From: CAYMLQ01 sp964390795
GTDB taxonomy: Bacteria; Verrucomicrobiota; Kiritimatiellia; RFP12; UBA1067
Assembly: GCA_964390795.1 (NCBI GenBank)
Contig: CAYMLQ010000023.1
Coordinates: 1 to 33,111 of the forward strand
DNA length: 33,111 nt
Reading direction: 5' to 3'
The translations under genes and the position numbers were made by a program. Positions 1 through 9,710 of the stretch are shown piece by piece; the stretch's first letter is position 1; each line of letters begins with the position of its first letter. The notes beneath the pieces were generated by a model. The model searched no databases, had not been told where the DNA came from, and worked only from the letters and a program-made list of their open reading frames with translations.

Positions 1-225
1 AAATCAGTCCTCCGAGCAAAGGCACTACGCATAGACGCCAATGCAATAATAGGTGTGGATGTTAAATACACTGATTTTGGCGGAGTCAAAAGCATGGTGT
101 GCGTATGCATGACTGGAACTGCAATTTGCCTTAACAATCCAGAGATTTATGACACGGACTTAAGCTCGAATGCATCGCGTCTCAAATTTGCAATAGAACG
201 CTTGGATTTTCTAAACAAGCTCTGA
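1..225 (+). CDS. YbjQ-like (heavy-metal-binding domain family) protein, 3' end only
   Basis: The first frame is open from base 1 to a TGA at 223-225, giving the last 74 residues of a protein whose start lies outside the window. The pattern of Ala/Asn before an IIGVDV strand, a Gly-Gly turn, a hydrophobic strand and then a TGTAI strand resembles the C-terminal half of the YbjQ family (PF01906), small pentamer-forming proteins of unknown role. This is recognition from memory of the family pattern. The fragment is clearly more AT-rich than the rest of the window, with many A/T third positions, which may mean a different origin from its neighbours. The 226-351 stretch after it holds no gene I recognise. 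Confidence 0.6.
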   Translation, partial: KSVLRAKALRIDANAIIGVDVKYTDFGGVKSMVCVCMTGTAICLNNPEIYDTDLSSNASRLKFAIERLDFLNKL

Positions 226-351
226 GCAAGCCAATCTTTGCGACGGTCAAGGGCACCACGGATGCGCGAAGCCCGGGATGTCTCCCCGCAGGCGTCAGCG
301 TTCGCCAAGACCTTCCGCACCGACGACTGGAAGTGAACAGGTTTGGCGAGA

Positions 352-3300
352 CTACTGAACCATGAGCAGCGTGCGCGCGGAAGGCGGCCAGACGGTCTTC
401 AGGTAGCCGTCTCCGGACAGGTGGGGGAACAGGTTGTCTTGGCCGTAGAGGCCCGCCGTCTTGGGTCTGCCGTTGATGTAGAGCGCCTGCACAGTCAGCG
501 TGCCGGTGAAATCGAGCCGGTTGGTTGCGCCGGCCACCAGATGCACTGCGGCGGAGGCGGGCAGGCAGGTCAAGCTCGTCAGCCGCAGCGTGCCGTTGCT
601 CACGATGGTCGCCCCGGTGTAGGTGTTTGTGCCCGCAAGCGCCAGCGTGCCGCCGCCGGTCTTGACCAGCGGCGCGCCGCCGTTGAACTGGCCCAGATTC
701 ATCAGCGTTCCGGCCCGCGCGCTGAAGACATCGACGCGCTGGGTCGCTGTGCCGATCGCATATCCGGTCATGTCCAAGGTGCCGCCGTTGAGGATGACCG
801 TGCTGAGGGTGTTGCTGCCGGTGTCGCGGATGTCGGCGTACGAGATGAAGGTGCCGCCGTTGAGGTTGAGCGTGCCGCTGGCGGAGCCGCCCCCGCTTTG
901 CGAAGCGAGCGTGAAGCTGCCGCCGGAGCGAACGGTGAACACGCCGCCGCTGACTGTCAATGCGGCCGTTGCCGCGCCGGTGCTGATGCCGCTTTTGGCG
1001 GCCATCGTGAGGTTGCTCGCGGTAAAGGTGCCGCCGTCGAAAGACAGGTATCCGGTGGTTCCCCCGTTATAGGTCGTCGTTGTACTGTCCTCCTTGCCGA
1101 GCGTGAGAGAGCCCGCCGCGACGGTGGCGACATGCCCCCGCAGGTCGAGGGTGCCGACGGGTGTCGCGGAGGTTCCGGTGCCGCTCTTGCCGCCGATGAG
1201 GAAATCGGCGGTCGCCCCGCTCTTGCCGCCGATGGTCACCGTGCCCGGGCTGCCGGCTGCCTGCGAGGCGAATTTGAGCGTGCCGCTGGTCTTGGACAGG
1301 CCGATGTTGACGGTTCCCGCCGACAGGATGTTGGTGCCGGCACCGAGGATGACCGTGCCGGTGCCGCCGTTCCCTCCGTTGGAATGTCCGATCTGAAGGG
1401 TTGTGAAGGTGAGTGCGTTGTCGGCATCGGAGAGCGTCAGCAGGCCGGAGCAGGTCAGACCGAATCCGACGCGCAATTCATTGGTCGCGGTGCCGCCGCT
1501 GCCCAGCGTCACGCGGGAAAGTCCGGAGAGGTCGAGCGTGCCGCTGCTGCTGTAGTTCTGGCTGGCCTGGGCTTTGCCCACGGTGACGTATGCGGAGGCG
1601 TGGGTGACGAGCAGCGCGCCGCCGCCCGACATCTTGCAGCGGGTCAGACTGTTGGTGCCCGTGTCGGTGCCGACGACAAGACCTGCGTTTCCGCTCAGGG
1701 TCAGCGTCTGGCCGGGTGCGATACTGACGACGTTGGTTAAGGACGAATTCGTGCTGGCAACCGCGAGGCTCGAAAGCGTTTGGCTGAAGCCGCCAAGGGC
1801 GAGGTTGCCCGCGCCGCCGGGTATGCCGAGGGTGACGGCGCCGTTGACGGGCAGGGCGTTGAGCGCGCCGATCTGGAGGGTGCCGCCGCTGACGGTCGTT
1901 GCGCCGCTGTAGGTGCTCGAGCCGGAAAGGGTCAGGGTGCCTCGGGTCTGCAGCAGAGCGACCCTGCCGCCATTCGTGCCGTCGCTGATTGCGCCACTCA
2001 GGATGCAGCCGGTGGGGGAAGCGGCGGTTCCCTGGGTCAGAATGTTGGATGTGCCGGCGCTTGCCGTTCCTGAGATGTCGCCGCTGAGAGTCGCGCCCGC
2101 CGCGTCGCTCGCGATCGTGGTGTCGCCCTGTAGCGAGATCGCGCCGGCGAGCGCGGCTGTTGCGTTGCCCAAGCGGATGGCGCCGCGTCCTTCCGCATTG
2201 CCGGAGCCTCTGACGGAAATGCGGGCGAAGCCGGCGGGCGAGGTGCTGATGGCCAGCGTGCTTCCGCTGTCAATTTGCACGGTCGCTCCGGGTGCGTTCA
2301 CACCTCCCGCATCCCACTTGTCCCCGGTGCTGCCAAGGCTGGAAAGGTGTACCGTGCCGGCAAAGCCCGATACGCCGGGCAGCGCGGTCGAGCGGGGTGG
2401 GGCGTTCGTCGCGAGGTTCAATGTGAGCAGGCCGGAGCCGGTGAAGGCATTCGCTTTTGAAACCGTTGCATCCGACGTGTTGAGGTTGTCCATGAGCAGG
2501 GTGGATCCCGCGCCGATCGTGACCGGGCCGGTGCCCAGACCGTTCTGGGCCGTGTTCACCGTGGCCCTCGTGACGCCCGAGCTGCTGTTGAGGGTGATGC
2601 CGCCGCCAAAGGTATTCGCGCCAGAAAGTGTGAGGTCGGCTGTGCCGGACTTGACCAGCCCTCCCGCGCCCGTGACAGGTCCGCCCAGCACGAACGAAGC
2701 CGTTCCCGTGCCTTGAACGGACGTGCTATCGGAGAGTGCGAGGGCGTTTGAGAGCGCGTAGGTGAGGCCGCCGGCACCCGCGGCGGCGTCGAGCATGATG
2801 GAGGTGGGAATGCCTTCTCCGATGAGATTAAGTCCGTTACCGTTCAGCACGACCGTTGATGCGCCGGAGGCGGGGCCTGTTCCGGCGAGGCGCAGGGCGG
2901 CAAGCTGGAACGTGCCCGCGTTGTCGTTGCTCGCGGTGATCGTTCCAGCCGCAAGCGTCTGGCCGGTGAAAAATTCGACGGCGCCATGAGCTGAGGAAAG
3001 GGCGGGTATGCCCTCTTGCCAGTTTGCCCCCGTCGTCCACGGCAGCGTCGTGTCCGTCGTGGCGTTCGTCCAGACGCTCCGAGTGATGACGCTGAGGACG
3101 AAAGCGCAGCTTGCGGTGTCGGTGCCGTCGCTGACCGTGAGCGTGACGGTCGCGGTGCCGGTCTGGTTCAAGGCGGGCGTGACAGTGACGGTACGGTTTG
3201 AGCCGCTGCCGCCGAACACGATATTGGCGGTCGGTACGAGGGCGGTGTTCGCGGATGAGCCCGTGACGGTCAGTGCGGCGGTGTCGGTCTCGACATCGCT

Positions 3301-6300
3301 GACAGAGAAGGCCAGCGCTTCCGTGGACGTGTTGCGATTCACAGTTTGATTCGGGATGTCGCTGATGGCGGGAACGTGGTAGGGCGACAGCACGACGTCG
3401 TTGCCGGTGCCGCCGGTGTAGGTGATGCGCCAGTTGTAGCCGTTGGTGGTGAAGGCGCTGTGGTCGGCTTTGTTGAGGAAGGTGCCGCTCACGGCTCCAA
3501 GGCCCGTGTTGTTGATGAGGGTGAACGCGCAGCCGGGTGGAAGGTCGGGGCCTGCGCTGATATCGAGATCGCCAGCCAGCGTGACGGTGCCGCTCACGGT
3601 AAGCTGGTCGTACTGCATGCCTGCGTCCGGGCCGTTGAGTCTGACCGCAAAGCGTCCGCCGCTGCTGATGGCGACGTTGCCGGCGATGTGCGGCGAACCG
3701 TTGGGGGCGAGCGTGCCGGCTACGGCAGTCACGCTGTTTGTCAGGTTGCCATTGAGGAGGAGCGTGCCCGCGCTGATGGTGGTTCCTCCTGTAAAGGTGT
3801 TCGTGCCGCTCAACGCGAGCGTTCCGGGGCCAATTTTGGTTAATGCATACGCGCCTGAGACCGGCGCGTCAATGACGATATCGCCAGTGCCGCCGATGCT
3901 GGTGTTGGCGGCGAGGATGACGCTTGAAAGCGAGGCTGTGGCGGCGGTGCCGCTGCCGCTGCCAAAGATGACCATTGGCGCAGGGGAGTAACCGCTGCCG
4001 GGGCTCGTCACGGTGATGCCGCTGACGATGAAGTTTGCGTCGTTGCCGGTGCCAGTCGGGTTCGTGCCTGCGGTTGTGACGGTGCCGCCGGAGAATGCAA
4101 CAGCAGGCGCGTTGGTATAGCCGATCCCCGCCTGGGTGATCGTGAGTCCGCTGACGATGCCGTTACTCAGGACTGCGGTTGCCGCTGCGCCGCCGCCGCC
4201 ACCGCCGCTGATAGTGACAGAGGGTGCGGCTGAATAGACCGTGGTGCCTCCGGTAACTGTGAAACTGGCCGCGGACACGCCGAGCGTGGCAGTGGCGGCC
4301 GCATTCGTTCCCGGTCCGCTGAACGCGACCGTCGGCGCGACGCTGTGCGTGCCGCCTGCGGTGACCGCCACGGAAGAGATGGCCCCGCCAGCGATACTCG
4401 CGGAGGTGCTGTTGTTGTTGATCAGTGCGCCAAGGCCGCCGACGCCGGTGCCCCGAAGGGTAAGCACTTCGTTGACGCCGGTCTGTCCGTTGAGATTGAG
4501 CGTGGCCCCCGCGATAACAGAGCATCCGCCGATACTGTTGCCGAAGTTCGGGCCTCCGTTGCCCAGTGCGCTGGAATGCCCGAGCGCGAGGGTGCCCGCG
4601 TTGAGTGCGGTGTTGCCGGTGTAGCTGTTCGTGCCGGCGAGCAACCAGGTGCCGGCATCGTTCTTGGCCAGATTGAGCAAATACAACCCGCTGTTCGTAA
4701 TAGATCCGGCGATGATGCCAGTTCCCGAACCTGAGAGCTGGAGCGTGCGGCTCGTGGTGTTGGGCGCGATCGAGCCGTTCAAGGTGAGGGTGCCTGCTGC
4801 AACGAGAATCTTCGTGTCGCCGCCGCCGCCGGTGAGCGTGATGTCGCCGCTGACGGTATTGCTGCCGGCCTCGTTGACGAGTGCGCCCGAAGCGCTGCTG
4901 GTCCTATACGTGATTGTGCCAGGCAAGTCGATGGGCGCTGAGCTGCCGTCGAAACGCAGTTGCGGCGCGCCATCCGTTCCGTTGCTCAGCGTGATCGTTT
5001 TGGCGCCTGAGCCGAGGGCTTCGCTGCGGGTGATACGCAGAGCGCCGGAGTTCACCGTGACGCTCCCGGTGAAGCTGTTTGTGCCGCTGAGCGCGACGGT
5101 GCCCGCATTGATCGGGCAATCGATAGTGACGTAGCCAGAGCCCGTAATGTTGTTGGACACGGCGAGTGTGCCCGTGCGGTCAAAGCGGAGTTGGCCGTTG
5201 TTTACGACGCTGCCTGTGCCGAGTGTGCCGGTGGCGCCGTCTGCGCCGATCTGCAAGGTGCCAGCGTTGATGAGCGTGTCGCCGGTGAAAGTGTTCGCTC
5301 CGGAAAGTGTGAGCGTCCTGTTGCCAGACTTGATGAGACCGCCCGCGCCCGAGATCGGCCCGCTGACGCGCACGGTCGCCGTGCCGGCGCCGTCAAAGGT
5401 CGTGTCGTCGCCGAGCATGACAGGCGTGGCGAGGTCGTAGCTGAGTCCGGCGCCCGCCGTGGCGTTCAGGTTCACCGTGGGATTGGACAGCCCGTTGTTG
5501 GCGAAGGTCAGTCCGTTTCCAGCAATCGCCACCGTCGTTGAAACGCCCGCGGTGCCGTCGAGCGTGAGGCTGTTCAGCACGAAGTCGCCTGCGCGGTCGT
5601 TTCGTGATGTGACCGTGCCGCCGGACAACGTTTGCCCTGTGAAGTACTGCAGCATCGTGCCGCGATAGCTGGCCGGCACGCTGCTGCCGGACCAGTTCGC
5701 CGCAGTGCTCCACAGCCATGCGCTGCCGGTTAGCGCGTTCGTCCAAATGTGGGTCGCTGGCGCGGATGAAAGCGTGATCGTTCCCGTTGAGCTCAGGCCG
5801 CCGAAGTGGCGGACGGTCATGCCGCCCGCAAGCGTGGCGAGTGCGGCGGGATCAAGTGCGGAGCTAAAAAAGGAAAGTTCGTCAAGTTTTCCATCGAGCC
5901 AGCGCGGGGCGTAGGCTGCTGACGTATCCGTATGGCCGCCGAAAATGAGCGGGTAGGTCTGGTTGAGCGCGAGCGTGAAGGAGGAATCCTCGCCGACCAG
6001 CGAGCCATTCAAATAAAGGCTCATGCGGGTGCCGCTGCGCGCGACGGCGAAGTGATGCCACACGCCGGGTGCGGCGTTAGTGGTGATGTTTACGTCCGGC
6101 CCAGGGAAGTGGCTCAGGGTGAGAGATGAGGGGCCGCTCGCCATCAGGTAGAGTTCCTCGTTAGAGCCGAACCCATCGCCGTTGTTCAGATGCCAGATCA
6201 TATCCTCGTTCGTGGCATCCCGGCGTTTGAACCAGCCCGTGATTGTCCAATCTCCAGTGTTGAAGTTGAATTCGGTGGTGTCGATGACGCGGCTCAGCCG

Positions 6301-9300
6301 GGCCGCGTTCGCGCCGCCGTTCTCGGCGAGGTCGAGGCAGCGGCCCTCGCGGCCGAAGGCGGCTGCGACGTCGGTTTGCAACGTGGCGGTTCCGGTGCCG
6401 ACGGCGTCGAGCACTCCATCTCGACCCAGGCTGGTGACATCGGGAACGGAGTTTGTGGCAGAGGCGTCAGGTAACTCGAAATCGTAGGCCAAGAGCGCAT
6501 TCGGCGAGGCGCCGGTATCGGTGGCGGTGAAGCTGAAAGTCGGCACGCCGGTGTAGCCGGGTATCGGCGTGAAGCGCGCGGTGTGACCGTCGGCGAGCAG
6601 CACGACGGTTCCGCTGACGCTATTGGAAACACTGAAACGCATCCATTCCGGCGGTGTGGCGTCGTCGGTGACGTAGTCGCGCAAATCGATGTCTACGGAA
6701 TTCTCGCCGACAGCCACAGCTCCGCCATTCACGGCAACGGGCGCGTCGTTGGCGGCCGCGAGACTCCACGTGTTCAGCGCTGAGAGTGGTGGCAGCGTGG
6801 TCGGGAGCGCATCGCCGCTGTTCAACGGAACAAACCAGATGGCGAGTGTGGTATTTGTCACGGAGGTCAATTTGATCGCGAGCTTCTTGTGTCCGGTGTT
6901 GGCGTTTTGGCCGACCGGAGTCGGCGATGTGGCCAGCGGCGTGGCATTCGTGATCAGGAATGTGCCGCCCCCGCTCACGATCTTGCACCAGAGCCGCTCC
7001 GCGCCCTGCGACATCATCGCTGAGGTGCCATCGGGATCGAGAACCACGGTCGTTGTCGGCGATGTGAAATGCGCGAACCACCAGACCGTCTTGCCTGATG
7101 TCGCCTGAATTTCGTCCTGCACCAGCACTTCATCACGTGCCCCGGTGAGCCGCGTGCCGCGCCAGACACGCGTCATGCCGCTGTAGACGGGGGTGAGGTC
7201 ATGGATCGCGAAGCTGCCGCTGCCTCCGGGTTCGCTCTGATAAGCGATCAGCGGAGCGACCGCACTGAGCACCATGTCGGCGTTGGCACTGGGATTGATC
7301 GTGAGGGTGTTCTGGCCTTCCGGCCGCATGCGATAGTAGTCCCAGCGATCCGTGCCCGTGCTCGGCGTGTCACTGAAGTAGCCGGGGAGCGCGTAGTCAT
7401 CACCGCCGAGGTCGTGGAACCAGCGTTTGCCGAGCGCGTCGAGAACGAACGTGCCGGCATCGAGATTGCCGTGTGCGGCGCCCATTTCACCGCCTTTGCA
7501 GCCGATGAAGGTCGCGCGGCTGTCGCTCCAGTTTCCGCGCAGAGTGACCATCTCCTGCGGCTGGAAGGCGGTGCCGGCTTCGCCGTGGAAAGCCATATCC
7601 GGCTGAGCGTCGAGGTCGGTCAGCGAGACGGCCCTGTCATCCCACCACAGCGCGTCGAGCGCGCCGCCGCCGCCTCTATTTTCCCACCAGGTAAAAAGCG
7701 GCTGATTATAGCGGCGGGCAAACCATTGGAACACCGGATTGCGCAGCGCGCCGCCCGCCCCGGCGTCTGCGAAATTGAAGATGACGTTTGCTGAGCCGAG
7801 CGCGTGGATGGGCGCGAAGCCCGCTTCGGACAGGTTCACTGTGCTGCTGATGCCGAAGTCACTGCCGAGCACCCACTCCAGCGCGGCAAACATGCGGATG
7901 CCATACTCCGTGGTGTAGCCGAAGTATCCGGGGCCTTCATACCACGCGCCGTTGTCGGTGGTGAAGTGCTTCCACACGGGCCGCGTGGAGTTGAGCGCGC
8001 GGTTGAGGATGTTCTCCGTCAGGGCCTCGCTCTCGGTGCCTAGTGCGAGTGCGCCGATGATCATTCCGCCGTTACAGACCATGTTCCAGTTGTTGCCCGT
8101 GCTGCGCGACCAGCCGACATTGGACGTGTATTGCGAGAGGCCCGCGTTGAGTCCGAAGGTGATGATCGCGTTGCGGATCGTGTCGCGCCGCGCGGGCGTC
8201 CAGTAGTGATAGAACCAGTCGTAGCCGAGCGCGCAGGCGTGCGTCATCTCTGCGGTGTCGAGGAAGTGCGCGGGGTGCCAGTCGGGAAAAGCCGCGACCG
8301 CGCTCAGCTCGTCCCACGCGCGCTCCGCATACTGGCTGTCGCCGGTGAGTTGCCAGGCCACGCCGAGCTTATACATCCGGTCTTTGACCGTGCCGGCCTG
8401 CGCGAGGATCGTGCCGCGCACGTCTTGCGCGTATTCGACGGGCGTCTGACCGAGAATCGTGTTGGCGCTGTTGATCGCATTTTGTGCCCAGGACTTCGGT
8501 TGGCTCGCAGTGACGCTCTGCCAGGTCGCGCGCAGCCTGGCGAAGCGTTCGGCGGTGGCGAAGAGGCGCGGATGCTCCTGCGCCAGAGTGTTCAGCAAGG
8601 ACGCTTCCGAAGGCTGAGCCGTGGCCAGACCCGGCTGCACAAGGGCGCTGCCGGGCACCACGCTGAAGGCCGAGTCGCCCGGCCGCATCCAGCCCACGCT
8701 CCAGTGATCGGTGCCGGTGTTCTCCTTGTGAAGGAGTTCGACATAATACCGCTGTCCCTGCACCAGCGCGCGCGCTGCGGACTGCTGCGAAGGCTGCGCG
8801 TTCCAGACGCGGTACCCCGTGGCTGAAGCGACACTCGCGATGAGCGACCGGTTGTTGGTTGTCGCATCCGTGCTCAGGTAGAGTTCCGCGACATCGTCGC
8901 CGCTCACCGCGAACGTGTAGCTCCCGGACACGGGCGGCACGATGTAGCCTGTCACCCGCGTTCCATAGGCGTTTGTCCAGTCCTGCGCCAGGCACTCGAA
9001 CGACGTGATGAACTCGCGTCCGCTGGGCTTGTGCGGAAAGTTTGCATACGAACCGAGCGACGAAATGGCTCCTCCTTCGATGCCGCTCCAGTGCTCTTTC
9101 AAGAGCGCACCGCCCGCCTTTTCCACCCGAGCCGGGAATAATCGCTCAGTCGGGATTACCTCGCGGGCCCGCGATGCGCAAGACCACTCGAGCTTCACTT
9201 TCGCGCTGCCTGTTTGCTCCATGTATTCGAGGCGGAGGTTGACACGAGCACCCGCCTGGAGACGCGCTTGTCCCCGCATCTCTAGCGAGGCGGCCAAGAC

Positions 9301-9687
9301 TGAACGCGTGACCAGCAATTGATCGTTCACCCACAGGCGCGCGCCATCATCCGCCGTGACGTAAAATGTGTAAAGCGCGGAAAACTCGGGCTCGAGCTGA
9401 CCCGACCACGCTACGGAAAACGTATCGGCGCTCGTGAGGGTTGTGCCTGCTGGAATGGCGGCGCCCCAATCGAAATTGACCGCCGCATCCGTGCGCGTGG
9501 TCTTCAGCGTGCCGAAGGCCGCTGTGTCGTAGTAGTTTCCCGTGAGGCCGTTCGCAGCGTAGACGCTCCCGGCGCGAAGCAGAACCAGCGCGGAGAGCAG
9601 AAGGGACATTCGACACGGGGGGCTAAGGATGCCTCGGGCTGTCGAATGATCGCCGTGTGAGAGGGTGCGTGGCGGTTCAAGGAACAT
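352..9687 (-). CDS. Giant secreted PA14 / heparinase II-III / LamG / beta-strand-repeat protein
   Basis: This 3111-residue protein is probably an exported or surface polysaccharide lyase. Domains in order: a hydrophobic signal segment near residues 27-45 ending at V-Y-A-A; two PA14-like carbohydrate-binding domains (about 46-185 and 195-345); a heparinase II/III-like alpha/alpha plus beta-sandwich lyase unit (about 362-975) with a NNWNMVCNGG helix and an AAHGNLDAGTFVLDALG strand like the family's active-site His region; an Ig/cadherin-like domain (about 985-1070); a LamG domain (about 1070-1300); and many autotransporter-associated beta-strand repeats (GTNTYTGATIVSNGTL type), interrupted by a second Ig-like domain near 2110-2210. 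The last residues carry the LYINGRPKTAGLY...LSGDGYLKTV ending seen after such repeats. No autotransporter barrel or clear PEP-CTERM anchor is visible. The start is uncertain: ATG at 9687 and ATG at 9609 both lack a good ribosome site. The regulator ends 23 bases upstream on the same strand. Confidence 0.85.
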   Translation of the reverse strand: MFLEPPRTLSHGDHSTARGILSPPCRMSLLLSALVLLRAGSVYAANGLTGNYYDTAAFGTLKTTRTDAAVNFDWGAAIPAGTTLTSADTFSVAWSGQLEPEFSALYTFYVTADDGARLWVNDQLLVTRSVLAASLEMRGQARLQAGARVNLRLEYMEQTGSAKVKLEWSCASRAREVIPTERLFPARVEKAGGALLKEHWSGIEGGAISSLGSYANFPHKPSGREFITSFECLAQDWTNAYGTRVTGYIVPPVSGSYTFAVSGDDVAELYLSTDATTNNRSLIASVASATGYRVWNAQPSQQSAARALVQGQRYYVELLHKENTGTDHWSVGWMRPGDSAFSVVPGSALVQPGLATAQPSEASLLNTLAQEHPRLFATAERFARLRATWQSVTASQPKSWAQNAINSANTILGQTPVEYAQDVRGTILAQAGTVKDRMYKLGVAWQLTGDSQYAERAWDELSAVAAFPDWHPAHFLDTAEMTHACALGYDWFYHYWTPARRDTIRNAIITFGLNAGLSQYTSNVGWSRSTGNNWNMVCNGGMIIGALALGTESEALTENILNRALNSTRPVWKHFTTDNGAWYEGPGYFGYTTEYGIRMFAALEWVLGSDFGISSTVNLSEAGFAPIHALGSANVIFNFADAGAGGALRNPVFQWFARRYNQPLFTWWENRGGGGALDALWWDDRAVSLTDLDAQPDMAFHGEAGTAFQPQEMVTLRGNWSDSRATFIGCKGGEMGAAHGNLDAGTFVLDALGKRWFHDLGGDDYALPGYFSDTPSTGTDRWDYYRMRPEGQNTLTINPSANADMVLSAVAPLIAYQSEPGGSGSFAIHDLTPVYSGMTRVWRGTRLTGARDEVLVQDEIQATSGKTVWWFAHFTSPTTTVVLDPDGTSAMMSQGAERLWCKIVSGGGTFLITNATPLATSPTPVGQNANTGHKKLAIKLTSVTNTTLAIWFVPLNSGDALPTTLPPLSALNTWSLAAANDAPVAVNGGAVAVGENSVDIDLRDYVTDDATPPEWMRFSVSNSVSGTVVLLADGHTARFTPIPGYTGVPTFSFTATDTGASPNALLAYDFELPDASATNSVPDVTSLGRDGVLDAVGTGTATLQTDVAAAFGREGRCLDLAENGGANAARLSRVIDTTEFNFNTGDWTITGWFKRRDATNEDMIWHLNNGDGFGSNEELYLMASGPSSLTLSHFPGPDVNITTNAAPGVWHHFAVARSGTRMSLYLNGSLVGEDSSFTLALNQTYPLIFGGHTDTSAAYAPRWLDGKLDELSFFSSALDPAALATLAGGMTVRHFGGLSSTGTITLSSAPATHIWTNALTGSAWLWSTAANWSGSSVPASYRGTMLQYFTGQTLSGGTVTSRNDRAGDFVLNSLTLDGTAGVSTTVAIAGNGLTFANNGLSNPTVNLNATAGAGLSYDLATPVMLGDDTTFDGAGTATVRVSGPISGAGGLIKSGNRTLTLSGANTFTGDTLINAGTLQIGADGATGTLGTGSVVNNGQLRFDRTGTLAVSNNITGSGYVTIDCPINAGTVALSGTNSFTGSVTVNSGALRITRSEALGSGAKTITLSNGTDGAPQLRFDGSSAPIDLPGTITYRTSSASGALVNEAGSNTVSGDITLTGGGGDTKILVAAGTLTLNGSIAPNTTSRTLQLSGSGTGIIAGSITNSGLYLLNLAKNDAGTWLLAGTNSYTGNTALNAGTLALGHSSALGNGGPNFGNSIGGCSVIAGATLNLNGQTGVNEVLTLRGTGVGGLGALINNNSTSASIAGGAISSVAVTAGGTHSVAPTVAFSGPGTNAAATATLGVSAASFTVTGGTTVYSAAPSVTISGGGGGGAAATAVLSNGIVSGLTITQAGIGYTNAPAVAFSGGTVTTAGTNPTGTGNDANFIVSGITVTSPGSGYSPAPMVIFGSGSGTAATASLSSVILAANTSIGGTGDIVIDAPVSGAYALTKIGPGTLALSGTNTFTGGTTISAGTLLLNGNLTNSVTAVAGTLAPNGSPHIAGNVAISSGGRFAVRLNGPDAGMQYDQLTVSGTVTLAGDLDISAGPDLPPGCAFTLINNTGLGAVSGTFLNKADHSAFTTNGYNWRITYTGGTGNDVVLSPYHVPAISDIPNQTVNRNTSTEALAFSVSDVETDTAALTVTGSSANTALVPTANIVFGGSGSNRTVTVTPALNQTGTATVTLTVSDGTDTASCAFVLSVITRSVWTNATTDTTLPWTTGANWQEGIPALSSAHGAVEFFTGQTLAAGTITASNDNAGTFQLAALRLAGTGPASGASTVVLNGNGLNLIGEGIPTSIMLDAAAGAGGLTYALSNALALSDSTSVQGTGTASFVLGGPVTGAGGLVKSGTADLTLSGANTFGGGITLNSSSGVTRATVNTAQNGLGTGPVTIGAGSTLLMDNLNTSDATVSKANAFTGSGLLTLNLATNAPPRSTALPGVSGFAGTVHLSSLGSTGDKWDAGGVNAPGATVQIDSGSTLAISTSPAGFARISVRGSGNAEGRGAIRLGNATAALAGAISLQGDTTIASDAAGATLSGDISGTASAGTSNILTQGTAASPTGCILSGAISDGTNGGRVALLQTRGTLTLSGSSTYSGATTVSGGTLQIGALNALPVNGAVTLGIPGGAGNLALGGFSQTLSSLAVASTNSSLTNVVSIAPGQTLTLSGNAGLVVGTDTGTNSLTRCKMSGGGALLVTHASAYVTVGKAQASQNYSSSGTLDLSGLSRVTLGSGGTATNELRVGFGLTCSGLLTLSDADNALTFTTLQIGHSNGGNGGTGTVILGAGTNILSAGTVNIGLSKTSGTLKFASQAAGSPGTVTIGGKSGATADFLIGGKSGTGTSATPVGTLDLRGHVATVAAGSLTLGKEDSTTTTYNGGTTGYLSFDGGTFTASNLTMAAKSGISTGAATAALTVSGGVFTVRSGGSFTLASQSGGGSASGTLNLNGGTFISYADIRDTGSNTLSTVILNGGTLDMTGYAIGTATQRVDVFSARAGTLMNLGQFNGGAPLVKTGGGTLALAGTNTYTGATIVSNGTLRLTSLTCLPASAAVHLVAGATNRLDFTGTLTVQALYINGRPKTAGLYGQDNLFPHLSGDGYLKTVWPPSARTLLMVQ

Positions 9688-9710
9688 GGTCTTGAGTTTC
9701 TGTAGAGCAG

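Noticed and set aside
263..336. Small frame ending in an FRTDDWK-like peptide after the YbjQ fragment
   Set aside because: No ribosome site and no family I can name; possibly a gene remnant but unsupported.
1300..5400. CRISPR-like or tandem DNA repeats in the giant gene
   Set aside because: The periodicity comes from degenerate beta-strand protein repeats; no exact repeat-spacer pattern exists.
343..9660. Many long plus-strand open frames opposite the giant lyase gene
   Set aside because: They are Arg/Gly/Val/Pro-rich mirror frames of GC-rich repeats; the minus-strand frame has clear domains throughout.
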